Under the pieces are notes generated by a model. It made no database searches and was not told the DNA's origin. It was given only the letters and a program-made list of their open reading frames with translations. Below are positions 6,590-13,600 of a stretch of 13,653 bases of DNA, piece by piece (the stretch's first letter is position 1; every line of letters begins with the position of its first letter). Origin of the DNA: an uncultured Thermomicrobia bacterium (lineage in GTDB: Bacteria; Chloroflexota; Chloroflexia; Thermomicrobiales; JALYUS01); assembly GCA_937968015.1 (NCBI GenBank), contig CALBSO010000037.1:1-13653 (forward strand). Direction: 5' to 3'. Position numbers and translations under genes: made by a program.

Positions 6590-7387
6590 ATGGCAATCAT
6601 GCGATTTCGCCGCCGCCATGAACAGAATGAACCAGCAATGGCGCTCTATCTGGAGCTGATGAAGCGCTGCCTCGCGAACACCATTTATGGTGAGCAGACG
6701 GACCCATCATTTGACGCGCAGGTGCGGGAGGAAGGGCGGGATTGGCCCGCTCCCGTGGCCGTGCATACGATGATCGGGCTGAAGCGGCTTGAGAACCTGC
6801 AATTTTGCATGCAGGATGTGCTGACTAGGCGCGTTCACGGTGATGTCATCGAGACGGGCGTATGGCGCGGCGGCGCGACCATCTTTATGCGCGCGATCCT
6901 CAAAGCGTATCGCTCGAATCGCACCGTATGGGTCGCGGACTCGTTTGCGGGGCTGCCGCCGCCGAATGCCGAGCATTATCCCCAGGATGCCGACGATTGG
7001 CTCCATACGCGCCCCGAACTCGCGGTGTCGCTCGATGAGGTGCGCGCCAATTTCGCCCGCTATGGCCTGCTTGACGATCAAGTGCGTTTTCTACCCGGAT
7101 GGTTTCGGGATACTCTTCCTCACGCGCCGATCAAGCGGCTTTCTATCCTGCGCCTCGACGGTGATATGTATGAGTCTACGATGGATGCGCTCCGCGCCCT
7201 TTATCCGAAGCTGTCGGTCGGAGGCTACTGTATTATCGATGACTATGGCGCGATGGAGTCGTGTCGGCAGGCAATCCATGACTACCGCCGGGACCATCGT
7301 ATCCGGGATGCCATCCATACGGTCGATTGGACGGGAGCATACTGGCAACGGGGGCGGAAGCGTCTCATACCGGGTTTTCTGCCGTAG
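6590..7387 (+). CDS. TylF/MacF-type sugar O-methyltransferase
   Basis: This 265-residue protein matches the TylF (macrocin O-methyltransferase) family along its whole length. Visible signatures are YLELMKRCLANTIYG near the N-terminus, DWPAPVAVHTMIGLKRLENLQ (51-71), the SAM-binding ETGVWRGGATIFMRA (88-102), VADSFAGLPPP, RANFARYGLLDDQVRFLPGWF (152-172), RLDGDMYEST (188-197) and IDDYGA (216-221). The Asp pairs in the last two motifs fit the metal and substrate site known for the family. Family members methylate sugar hydroxyls on macrolides or, in surface loci, on glycans. No membrane segment is present, so it is cytoplasmic. It stands alone between two IS3-type remnants rather than in an operon, yet it is intact and has a good ribosome binding site. 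The nearest glycan genes suggest a surface sugar substrate; this is inferred from context. Confidence 0.93.
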   Translation: MAIMRFRRRHEQNEPAMALYLELMKRCLANTIYGEQTDPSFDAQVREEGRDWPAPVAVHTMIGLKRLENLQFCMQDVLTRRVHGDVIETGVWRGGATIFMRAILKAYRSNRTVWVADSFAGLPPPNAEHYPQDADDWLHTRPELAVSLDEVRANFARYGLLDDQVRFLPGWFRDTLPHAPIKRLSILRLDGDMYESTMDALRALYPKLSVGGYCIIDDYGAMESCRQAIHDYRRDHRIRDAIHTVDWTGAYWQRGRKRLIPGFLP

Positions 7388-7425
7388 TTTCTCGCCCGAC
7401 TTCCCCATTTTATCGTTAGCCTACT

Positions 7426-7463
7426 TGACCGGAGCCCCGAAGTGTGTCCATCCTAAACGTTAG
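7426..7463 (-). repeat. IS3-type terminal repeat, right-end copy
   Basis: This is the partner of the repeat at 6382-6421, sharing TGACC, CCCCGAA, GTCCATCCT and GTTAG. It lies immediately beyond the orfB stop (7467-7469 on the minus strand), where the right terminal repeat of an IS3 element is expected. Confidence 0.75.
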
Positions 7464-7466
7464 CAG

Positions 7467-7742
7467 TTACTTCCCAGCCACAAAAGCCCCCGGTGTTTGC
7501 TGCTTCAGCGATCGATGCGGCCGCTCGGTATCGTACTCCACTCGCCACGCCTCGATGATCTGTCGCGGCCTCCTCCAGCGACGCGAACCAGTATTGATCG
7601 AGGCACTCCTCCCGGAAGGGCCCATTGAACGATTCGACGTAGGCATTGTCCGTCGGCTTTGCCGGGCGGGAGAATTCCAACTGCACGCCGTTGGCATAAG
7701 CCCACGCGTCGAGCGCCGTGGAGATGAACTCCAGCCATCGCT
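7467..7742 (-). pseudogene. Truncated, frameshifted IS3-family orfB (integrase core)
   Basis: Read from about 7742 leftward, the minus strand encodes LEFISTALDAWAYANGVQLE and then FSRPAKPTDNAYVESFNG, FREECLDQYWFASLEEA. This is the characteristic C-terminal part of an IS3 DDE transposase, with the Glu of VESFNG as the third catalytic residue. After LEEA the reading frame is lost by one extra base in the run near 7564-7570. The other frame continues with RQIIEAWRVEYDTERPHRSL and ends at a TAA (7467-7469). The two upstream Asp residues of the DDE triad are missing, so the product cannot be active. Confidence 0.85.
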
Positions 7743-7760
7743 ATTTACAGAAGTTTAGGA

Positions 7761-7776
7761 TACTGTTGGCGAAATC
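7761..7776 (+). repeat. Left terminal inverted repeat of the IS1182-type element
   Basis: TACTGTTGGCGAAATC is the exact reverse complement of 9499-9514. Confidence 0.95.
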
Positions 7777-7836
7777 GGGGGTCGCGGTCGCCGGGCGTCT
7801 TCTGCCATACTCGGGACATCAGTCGCGTCTCACCTC

Positions 7837-7843
7837 AGGAGGT
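7837..7843 (+). promoter_or_regulatory. Ribosome binding site of the IS1182-type transposase
   Basis: AGGAGGT lies five bases before the ATG at 7849 and fixes that start. The preceding ACCT can pair with the AGGT across a four-base loop, a short hairpin that could mildly hide the site. Confidence 0.7.
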
Positions 7844-7848
7844 AGCGG

Positions 7849-8754
7849 ATGTCCCTGAAGCCGGAACCGATCGGCCCGACTCCCGACGATACTGCGCGGA
7901 TTGCGCGCGCTGCCTTTCCCAAAGGCAACGTCTACATGCAGATGCGCGATGTGTTCGGTGCCATCTATGACGATACCTTCTTCACTCCCCTGTTCGCTGT
8001 GCGGGGTCGCCCTGCTGAGACACCGTGGCGCCTCGCCCTCGTCACCGTGATGCAGTTCGCCGAATGGCTCCCCGACCGGCAGGCCGCCGAGGCCGTGCGG
8101 GCACGGATCGATTGGAAGTACGCGCTCGGCTTGGACCTGACCGACGCCGGGTTTGATTTCTCGGTGCTTTCGGAGTTCCGCGCCCGGTTGGTCGGCGGCG
8201 GTGCCGAACATCTCCTGCTTGATGCGCTCCTCACGCAGTGCACGCAACGCGGCTACCTCAAGGCGCGCGGGCAGCAACGCACCGATGCGACGCATGTCCT
8301 CGGTGCGCTGCGCGTGCTCAGCCGCCTGGAATGTGTGAGCGAGACGTTGCGTGCTGCGCTCAATGCCGTCGCGCTCGCCGCCCCCGACTGGCTGCGGGAG
8401 CGTGCCCCGGCGGACTGGTTCGCGCGCTACAGTCGCCGAATCGAGGAGTACCGCCTGCCCAAAGGAAAAGAGGCACGCCAAGCGTATGGCGAGACGGTTG
8501 GGGTGGACGGCATCGCGCTGCTCACCGCCCTCTTCGCACCGACTGCGCCCGCCGCACTCCGATTGCTCCCCGCCGTCGACCTGCTACGTCGCACCTGGCT
8601 CGCGCAATATGTCATGCTGGACGGGCAGGTGCGCTTGCGTGACCCGAAGCAGATGCCCGTGGCGGCGCGATGCGCATCGACACCCCGCATGAGCCGGAGG
8701 CGCGCTACAGCGAAAAGCGCGGGCTGGGCTGGACGGGGTACAAGATGCATCTGA
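7849..8754 (+). CDS. IS1182-family transposase, N-terminal part (frame 1; real homology to about 8665)
   Basis: Residues 1-270 match the N-terminal half of IS1182-type DDE transposases: FPKGNVYMQMRDVFGAIYDD, RPAETPWRLALVTVMQFAEW, LSDRQAAE-like LPDRQAAEAVRARIDWKYAL, FDFSVLSEFRARL and the first catalytic Asp in TDATHV (Asp146). Homology continues to LRDPKQMPVAA (about 8664). The last 29 residues, to the TGA at 8752-8754, are out of frame and Arg/Ser-rich, and have no family resemblance. The remainder of the transposase continues in the overlapping frame starting at 8670. Joining the two would give one protein of about 550 residues, normal for the family. This half alone lacks two catalytic acids. 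Confidence 0.8.
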   Translation: MSLKPEPIGPTPDDTARIARAAFPKGNVYMQMRDVFGAIYDDTFFTPLFAVRGRPAETPWRLALVTVMQFAEWLPDRQAAEAVRARIDWKYALGLDLTDAGFDFSVLSEFRARLVGGGAEHLLLDALLTQCTQRGYLKARGQQRTDATHVLGALRVLSRLECVSETLRAALNAVALAAPDWLRERAPADWFARYSRRIEEYRLPKGKEARQAYGETVGVDGIALLTALFAPTAPAALRLLPAVDLLRRTWLAQYVMLDGQVRLRDPKQMPVAARCASTPRMSRRRATAKSAGWAGRGTRCI

Positions 8755-9500
8755 GCGAGAGTTGCGACGACGAGTTGCCGCATCTGCTCACGCGGGTCGA
8801 GACAACGGTCGCCACCGAGACCGATGTCGCGCATCTGGCGGTCATCCATGAGGGATTGGCGCGGGCGGGGCTGCTCCCCGTACGACACCTGGTCGATGCG
8901 GGCTACATCCGTGCCCGCAACCTCGTGGAGAGCCGGGCCAACTACGACATCGATCTGTTCGGGCCGACGTACGAAGATCGGCAGTGGCAGGCACGCGCGG
9001 GGACGGGATACGATGTGGACCACTTCCGGATCGATTGGGATGCCGGGGTGGTGACCTGTCCGCAAGGGCGGCGGAGTGTGCGCTGGTTCCCGATGCAGAC
9101 CGCGCGCGGTCGGTCGATAATCCATGGCGCCTCCGCACCCGCCGACTGTCTGGCCTGTAGCGCACGAGCGCAATGCACGCGCGCCAAGAGCCAGCCACGC
9201 AACCTGACACTCCTGTCGCGGGAGGAGCACGAGGCGATGCGAGTGGCGCGACAACGGCAAGAGACGGCGGCGTTCGCGGCGCAATACGAGCGCCGCCAAG
9301 GGATCGAGGGGACGCTGTCGCAAGGGGTGCGCGCCTTCGGGATGCGCCGGGCGCGCTATCGCGGTCAAGCGAAGACGCATCTGCAACACGTCGCGACTGC
9401 GGTGGCGGTCAATGTCAGACGGGTGACCGATTGGCTCAATGAAGTGCCGCGCGCTGAGACGCGCTGCGCACATTTCGCGGCGTTGGCGTTGGCAAGCTGA
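8670..9500 (+). CDS. IS1182-family transposase, C-terminal part (shifted frame)
   Basis: This frame resumes exactly where the N-terminal part loses homology. It opens with DTPHEPEARYSEKRG and WTGYKMHLSESCDD, conserved in the centre of IS1182 transposases. The second catalytic Asp lies in HLVDAGYI (Asp76 of this fragment) and the Glu in YERRQGIEGTLSQGVR (Glu213), the Y-R-E signature. A CPQG..C..C.....C set (Cys130, 160, 163, 169) is the usual zinc-ribbon-like insertion. The ATG at 8670 has no obvious ribosome binding site, so it is probably not a natural start. An indel near 8661-8670 has most likely split a single gene. Translational coupling or slippage is possible, but I see no slippery heptamer, and a sequencing error cannot be excluded. 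Confidence 0.8.
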   Translation: MRIDTPHEPEARYSEKRGLGWTGYKMHLSESCDDELPHLLTRVETTVATETDVAHLAVIHEGLARAGLLPVRHLVDAGYIRARNLVESRANYDIDLFGPTYEDRQWQARAGTGYDVDHFRIDWDAGVVTCPQGRRSVRWFPMQTARGRSIIHGASAPADCLACSARAQCTRAKSQPRNLTLLSREEHEAMRVARQRQETAAFAAQYERRQGIEGTLSQGVRAFGMRRARYRGQAKTHLQHVATAVAVNVRRVTDWLNEVPRAETRCAHFAALALAS

Positions 9501-9514
9501 TTTCGCCAACAGTA
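9499..9514 (-). repeat. Right terminal inverted repeat of the IS1182-type element
   Basis: GATTTCGCCAACAGTA is the exact reverse complement of 7761-7776. Its first two bases are also the last two of the transposase TGA stop. Confidence 0.95.
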
Positions 9515-9538
9515 ACGTTTAGGGCATAACCCTTCACG

Positions 9539-9544
9539 AAGGAG
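9539..9544 (+). promoter_or_regulatory. Ribosome binding site of the GT-C-like membrane protein gene
   Basis: AAGGAG is seven bases before the ATG at 9552 and supports that start. The site is 25 bases beyond the IS1182 right end, so the native upstream promoter has been displaced by 1.75 kb unless the IS supplies one. Confidence 0.75.
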
Positions 9545-9551
9545 ATCACTC

Positions 9552-11756
9552 ATGACCGTATTGACGGATAACATAGGAATGGTCCAATCATTGCCGCAAC
9601 ACTCCCAGCAACGTTGGATCGAGCGCAATCACTGGATTATAGCCCTACTTGTCTATACACTCCTCAGTGTCGTTGTCACCTTCCCGCTCGTGTTCCACTT
9701 GACCACCATGATTTCCGGGCCAAGCCCGGATGGCGACAACCTTTGGTATGTCTGGTCACTCTGGGCCACCCGACACGCCATCCTCTCCGGTCATGACCCC
9801 AACCACACGCACGACGTTTTCGCCTTACTTCCCTCTGTCCAGGTCTTTGTTGATGCTCACGTCAATACGGTCATTGGATTCCTCCTTCAGTGGGTGACCA
9901 GCCCACTCGGTGCGTATAACCTCCTCGTCCTTCTCAGTTTCGTGCTCAGCGGCCTCACGATGTATCTGCTCGCTGGGGAATTTGTCACGGATCGCTTCGC
10001 GTGCTTCGCGGCGGGTTTCCTGTACACCTTCTCCACGTATCATTTCGCGCGGGCTGCTGGGCATCTCGGGCTCCTCACTCTACAATGGCTACCCTTCTGT
10101 GCTTGGCGACTTTTTGCTTTCTATCGTCGTCCATCATGGCGAAACGCGCTGCTCGCAGGGATCGGGATCGCACTTGTTCCGCTCTCAGAGGTCTACTTTT
10201 TGGCGTACTTTCTAGTGCCCTTCGGTGCGCTCTTTATTTTAGGTGGCCTCATCGCCGACCGACATTGGTTCACCAACCCATATAATCTTCGATTGGGCGC
10301 ATTAGCAATCACCGTCGCGGCGATCATCACCGTTCCCGCACTTATTGATTATGTGCGCGTGGATCCAGATGTACGCGCCACTAGTCAGCTTGTTGCTAAA
10401 ACCTCCCTTGAGCCACTTTCCGCCGATCTCGCTACGTTCGTGCTACCAAGCCCTACGAACCCCCTGCTCGGCTCGTATACCAAGCGGATCTATGCCCGCG
10501 TAAAGACACCGTTCCAGCCAATTGAGACATCGAACTTCTTCGGCTATCCTCTACTGCTACTCGGGTTAGCAGCGCTGCTCTTCCGGCACAATCGAGGTCG
10601 TACCACGTATTTCTGGTTGATCCTCGGCGTCGGTGGGCTGGTGCTTGCCTGTGGTCCCGCGCTTTTCGTCGTCGGACACCGTATCATCACCCTGCCCACA
10701 TACAAGATGGTCTTTGGTTGGCCCTTACTCTCCACCTTCCGGGCGCCCAACCGCCTTTCGATATTACCGCTGCTCGCATTGGCAGTCCTGAGTGCGTTAA
10801 CGATCGCCGCAATGCGTGCCTGCGTTCGAGGTCTCGCGATAAACAGCACGATTATTGTCCTCATGGGCATTTCGTTGGCGCAGAGTATCCTCTGGGGCTT
10901 CCCGTATCCGACCACGGCCGTTCATATGCCTGAGTTGTATCGAGAAATCGGTAATGACACCGGACAGGGTTTACTCCTCGATGTCCCGTTCGTCTACTCC
11001 GGCGCGTATCAGTACTATCAGACTGTCCATCATAAGCCGCTGGTGTTCGGGTATGTACCGCGCGTCACATCGCGGATGTTGGATTCCGTCTACAATGTGC
11101 CGTATCTCTCACAGTTTGAACCGGTCGGCGATGGAATGCACTTGCAACTGACCGAAAATCAAGGTGATATCCTTCCTAAGGGAGGGTTCAAAGAGGTGTT
11201 ACGGCATAACGGCATCAAGTACGTCGTGATGCACCGCACCGTTGAACCGGAGAGCTATGCCGGGATGCGCTCATTTCTGATACGGCATCTCGGAGTCCCT
11301 TTCTACGATAGCGGTACGGAGGGATTGACCGCTTGGCAGATTCCAATCGGGGCATCGGTGAACGTCGAACCATTTTATCCCACTCTTGGCTCCGGGTGGC
11401 TCGCTGGGGCCGGGCAGCGTGATGGTCTGCCGGAACGAGAGATGGAACAGGACGGTCAAATCGTCATCATCGCGCAGCGACCCGAAGAAGTGACGCTCAG
11501 TTTCCTGACCACACCGATCTTCAAGCCGCTAACGATTGAAATCCGCGCCTATGGACAGGTGTTCAAAACGGTCCCGCTCATCGCTGTCGGTATGACTCAA
11601 GCCGTAAATGTCGCTCATATTCCGCTGGAAGCAGGGACGAACACGATCGAATTGCACGCTGTCGAGGGATGCGTCCGACCTAGTGACATTTCCAGCAGCC
11701 CCGATATCCGCTGCTTTAGCATTGGGGTGCAGCAGATTCAGATAGCGGGTCCATGA
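9552..11756 (+). CDS. Multi-spanning membrane protein resembling GT-C glycosyltransferases
   Basis: The 734 residues divide into a membrane part (about 28-450, roughly ten to twelve helices) and a soluble C-terminal part (about 455-734). The first large loop after helix 1 carries an acidic motif, PDGDN (Asp60 and Asp62), followed by a Trp/Tyr-rich NLWYVWSLWATRHAIL. This layout is typical of GT-C enzymes, which use polyprenyl-phosphate sugars on the outer face of the membrane. The C-terminal part contains an alpha/beta stretch (GQGLLLDVPFVYSGAYQYYQ, then FKEVLRHNGIKYVVMHR). It ends in a beta-rich domain (about 645-732: VTLSFLTTPIFKPLTIEIRAYG, later LEAGTNTIELH) that may bind carbohydrate. It has no visible partner gene in the same operon; an IS element lies just upstream and a convergent gene downstream. 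The family of uncharacterised large membrane proteins is recognisable, but enzyme activity is inferred from topology and the acidic loop. A structural or flippase-type role is an alternative. Confidence 0.82.
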   Translation: MTVLTDNIGMVQSLPQHSQQRWIERNHWIIALLVYTLLSVVVTFPLVFHLTTMISGPSPDGDNLWYVWSLWATRHAILSGHDPNHTHDVFALLPSVQVFVDAHVNTVIGFLLQWVTSPLGAYNLLVLLSFVLSGLTMYLLAGEFVTDRFACFAAGFLYTFSTYHFARAAGHLGLLTLQWLPFCAWRLFAFYRRPSWRNALLAGIGIALVPLSEVYFLAYFLVPFGALFILGGLIADRHWFTNPYNLRLGALAITVAAIITVPALIDYVRVDPDVRATSQLVAKTSLEPLSADLATFVLPSPTNPLLGSYTKRIYARVKTPFQPIETSNFFGYPLLLLGLAALLFRHNRGRTTYFWLILGVGGLVLACGPALFVVGHRIITLPTYKMVFGWPLLSTFRAPNRLSILPLLALAVLSALTIAAMRACVRGLAINSTIIVLMGISLAQSILWGFPYPTTAVHMPELYREIGNDTGQGLLLDVPFVYSGAYQYYQTVHHKPLVFGYVPRVTSRMLDSVYNVPYLSQFEPVGDGMHLQLTENQGDILPKGGFKEVLRHNGIKYVVMHRTVEPESYAGMRSFLIRHLGVPFYDSGTEGLTAWQIPIGASVNVEPFYPTLGSGWLAGAGQRDGLPEREMEQDGQIVIIAQRPEEVTLSFLTTPIFKPLTIEIRAYGQVFKTVPLIAVGMTQAVNVAHIPLEAGTNTIELHAVEGCVRPSDISSSPDIRCFSIGVQQIQIAGP

Positions 11757-11816
11757 TGGGAGGCTGAATTTACCAACCGTCAAAGGCGAACCCCGAGACG
11801 AAGTACTGATTTCTCA

Positions 11817-11842
11817 GGGGAAAGGAGCTCCCCGTTGGTTTT
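11817..11842 (+). terminator. Weak possible terminator between convergent genes
   Basis: GGGGA (11817-11821) can pair with TCCCC (11829-11833) across a seven-base loop, followed by GTTGGTTTT. A five-base stem and an interrupted T tract make this weak. It sits where a terminator for the membrane protein gene would be expected. Confidence 0.3.
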
Positions 11843-11875
11843 CTCCGCTTACCCACGCATGAAATCCCGCCGCAG

Positions 11876-13585
11876 TCATGACGTCAGAACAAACGAAAAC
11901 GGCCGCGATTCCACATACGTATTCGATCCGCGATAGACCATCCGGATCGTGAATGAATGCGCGCCATCGACGAGTTTATCCAGTGGAATCTCGCCAGAAT
12001 ATCCGGAGCGGAGGAAGCGCTCATCTTCAAACACGGACGCGACATCAGGGCGTTGGTATCCATACGGCGTCCATAGGTTCATTTTGCCATCCACACAAAT
12101 GAAGACGCCGCGCCCCACAGTGTGCCGTGTGAAATCAATCGCCCAACCGGCGACGGGAATCTTAGCAGTTGGGAAAGCGGCACGCGTCACATGGGTGGGC
12201 AGCGGATCGAGCGCGATGCCCCCAAAATAGTCGACACTCATGTGTGGTGGTTCCTGTGCTTTATTCAGCGCACCCACTCTCGGCGGGGCTGCCGCTATCG
12301 TCGTATACGTGCCGATCAGGAGGCAGACAGCGGCGACGATGGTTGTGCGCCGACACGACGGAGCCGTGAATGAGAAACGCGAGCGCACAAAGTCGGTCGT
12401 CGGCACAATACGCTCCATCAACGTACGGCGCGATTCCTTTACACCGAAGACACGGTCGTACTGACCGACAATTATCCTCCGAGATGGCACTTCGACAATC
12501 GACCATGAAAGATAAGAGGCGAGGATGAGCGTTACCCAAAAGAGGGGATAGCGCAGATAGTCCGGCAGATGCATGAAGTAAATAGGGTGAAGCGCATACC
12601 AGTCGACAAGTGTCGGGTGGAGGAGGTAAAGCGAGTAGCTGATCTCACCGAGTAGCACGAGGGGCGAGAACGCAAGCAGTCGTGAGATCCATCCTTGTTC
12701 GAGCGCCATCACAAAGATCAACGCCGCGAACGGTAGCGCGATGAAGCCGCTGGAGCGCAGCCACCACGATGCGGCGAGACCGATCCACGGCGAGCGTGTC
12801 GACATTTCTTCCCATTTACCGGCAGTGGCTATCCAATGCGTGTGCGTGGCTTGGTCTGCCCATGTGGAACTGCACGCCATCACGACGAAGACGAGTGCGA
12901 CCACTGCCAACTCGACGAGCGTGGCTCGCCAAACCCCGAGCGCGATACGAGGGCGCACGACGCGCCACAACGTCGCGGTTGCCATGCCGAGAGTGAACTC
13001 GAAGAGGCGCACGATTGGCAGGGCGTTGACGAAGAAGCCGAGGATCGGCAGGCGCGGCGGCTGATGTAACCGATAATCGATGATCAGCACGATACCAACA
13101 GTGATGAGCAGGGTCAAAATGAGCTTGGCCCACCACGTCTGACGCCACCTCCAAAGGAGCAGGGGAAACACGACATAAAAAAAGAACTCCACGGACAGAC
13201 TCCATGACACAGAATTCGTTGAGGGTACCGGCTTGAGCGTCCACATCTGCAGAAGCGAGAAGTTGAAGAGCAGGGCACGGAGATGAAGCGCTCCGGGGTA
13301 GACCTGCCGAGGCAGAATAAATATCGGGATGATAAGCGCTACGATGTGCATCGGCCAGATGCGGGCCACACGAGCTACGAGGAAGCGCCGCGCCCCGCGT
13401 AAATTGAGTGAGGGATACACATGCATGAGGATGAAGCCAGAGAGAATGAAAAAGAATGAGACACCCTGATTGAGGGCGAGCGAAGCCCAGAGCGTTCCAA
13501 TCGCGCCCACGCCCGCTGCACCGAAATATGAGTACGTATGGCCGAATGCTGCGAGGGCTGCTGCTGGGAAGCGCAATGAGGTCAA
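11876..13585 (-). CDS. Acyltransferase-3 family protein with C-terminal extracytoplasmic GWAxD-type module
   Basis: Residues 1-375 are an acyltransferase-3 membrane domain. It shows LTSLRFPAAALAAFGHTYS with the catalytic-type His16, GVSFFFILSGFILMHVYP, RRFLVARVARIWPMH (67-80), SVSWSLSVEFFFYVVFPLL (about 125-143, Glu133) and LLGEISYSLYLLHP (311-324). A further membrane helix (about 412-433) leads to an outside module (about 445-569) with VAGWAID (478-484), FICVDG, PYGYQRPDVASVF, and GYSGEIPLDKLVDGAHSFTIR. The family acylates surface sugars; the extra module could bind the glycan. The TTG at 13585 is the only usable start left. The five codons before it read KKLDA, completing the normal family beginning K-K-L-D-A-L-T-S-L-R-F, but no ATG, GTG or TTG precedes them before a stop at 13607-13609. 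The gene therefore seems to have lost its native start codon and promoter to an insertion. Nothing shows whether the shortened protein is made. Confidence 0.85.
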   Translation of the reverse strand: MTSLRFPAAALAAFGHTYSYFGAAGVGAIGTLWASLALNQGVSFFFILSGFILMHVYPSLNLRGARRFLVARVARIWPMHIVALIIPIFILPRQVYPGALHLRALLFNFSLLQMWTLKPVPSTNSVSWSLSVEFFFYVVFPLLLWRWRQTWWAKLILTLLITVGIVLIIDYRLHQPPRLPILGFFVNALPIVRLFEFTLGMATATLWRVVRPRIALGVWRATLVELAVVALVFVVMACSSTWADQATHTHWIATAGKWEEMSTRSPWIGLAASWWLRSSGFIALPFAALIFVMALEQGWISRLLAFSPLVLLGEISYSLYLLHPTLVDWYALHPIYFMHLPDYLRYPLFWVTLILASYLSWSIVEVPSRRIIVGQYDRVFGVKESRRTLMERIVPTTDFVRSRFSFTAPSCRRTTIVAAVCLLIGTYTTIAAAPPRVGALNKAQEPPHMSVDYFGGIALDPLPTHVTRAAFPTAKIPVAGWAIDFTRHTVGRGVFICVDGKMNLWTPYGYQRPDVASVFEDERFLRSGYSGEIPLDKLVDGAHSFTIRMVYRGSNTYVESRPFSFVLTS

Positions 13586-13600
13586 TGCGTCTAATTTCTT

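Larger units (their letters stand above)
7426..7742 (-). mobile_element. Remnant of an IS3-family insertion sequence (right end and 3' part of orfB)
   Basis: A terminal repeat beginning TGACCGGAG at 7426 (read on +) is followed by the C-terminal integrase-core part of OrfB encoded on the minus strand. Homology ends near 7742, and the IS1182-type element begins at 7761, so the interior of this element is missing. The orientation is opposite to the orfA fragment at 6449. The right limit is approximate. Confidence 0.75.
7761..9514 (+). mobile_element. IS1182-type insertion sequence with frameshifted transposase
   Basis: The element is bounded by perfect 16-bp inverted repeats at 7761-7776 and 9499-9514 and is 1754 bp long. 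It contains one transposase gene split into two overlapping frames. The right repeat overlaps the transposase stop codon by 2 bases. No clear adjoining target duplication is seen; GTTTAGG occurs near both ends (7753-7759 and 9517-9523) but is not flush with them. The ends and gene order are complete, so the insertion looks fairly recent apart from the frameshift. Confidence 0.88.

Noticed and set aside
8427..9509. Long minus-strand open frame (360 codons) opposite the IS1182-type transposase
   Set aside because: It is antisense to conserved transposase sequence with its catalytic motifs, has no domain of its own, and even runs into the terminal inverted repeat.
7753..9523. GTTTAGG on both sides as a 7-bp target-site duplication of the IS1182-type element
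   Set aside because: The copies are not flush with the terminal repeats (one base away on the left, two on the right) and the same motif also occurs in the neighbouring IS3 end, so it is not a clean target duplication.
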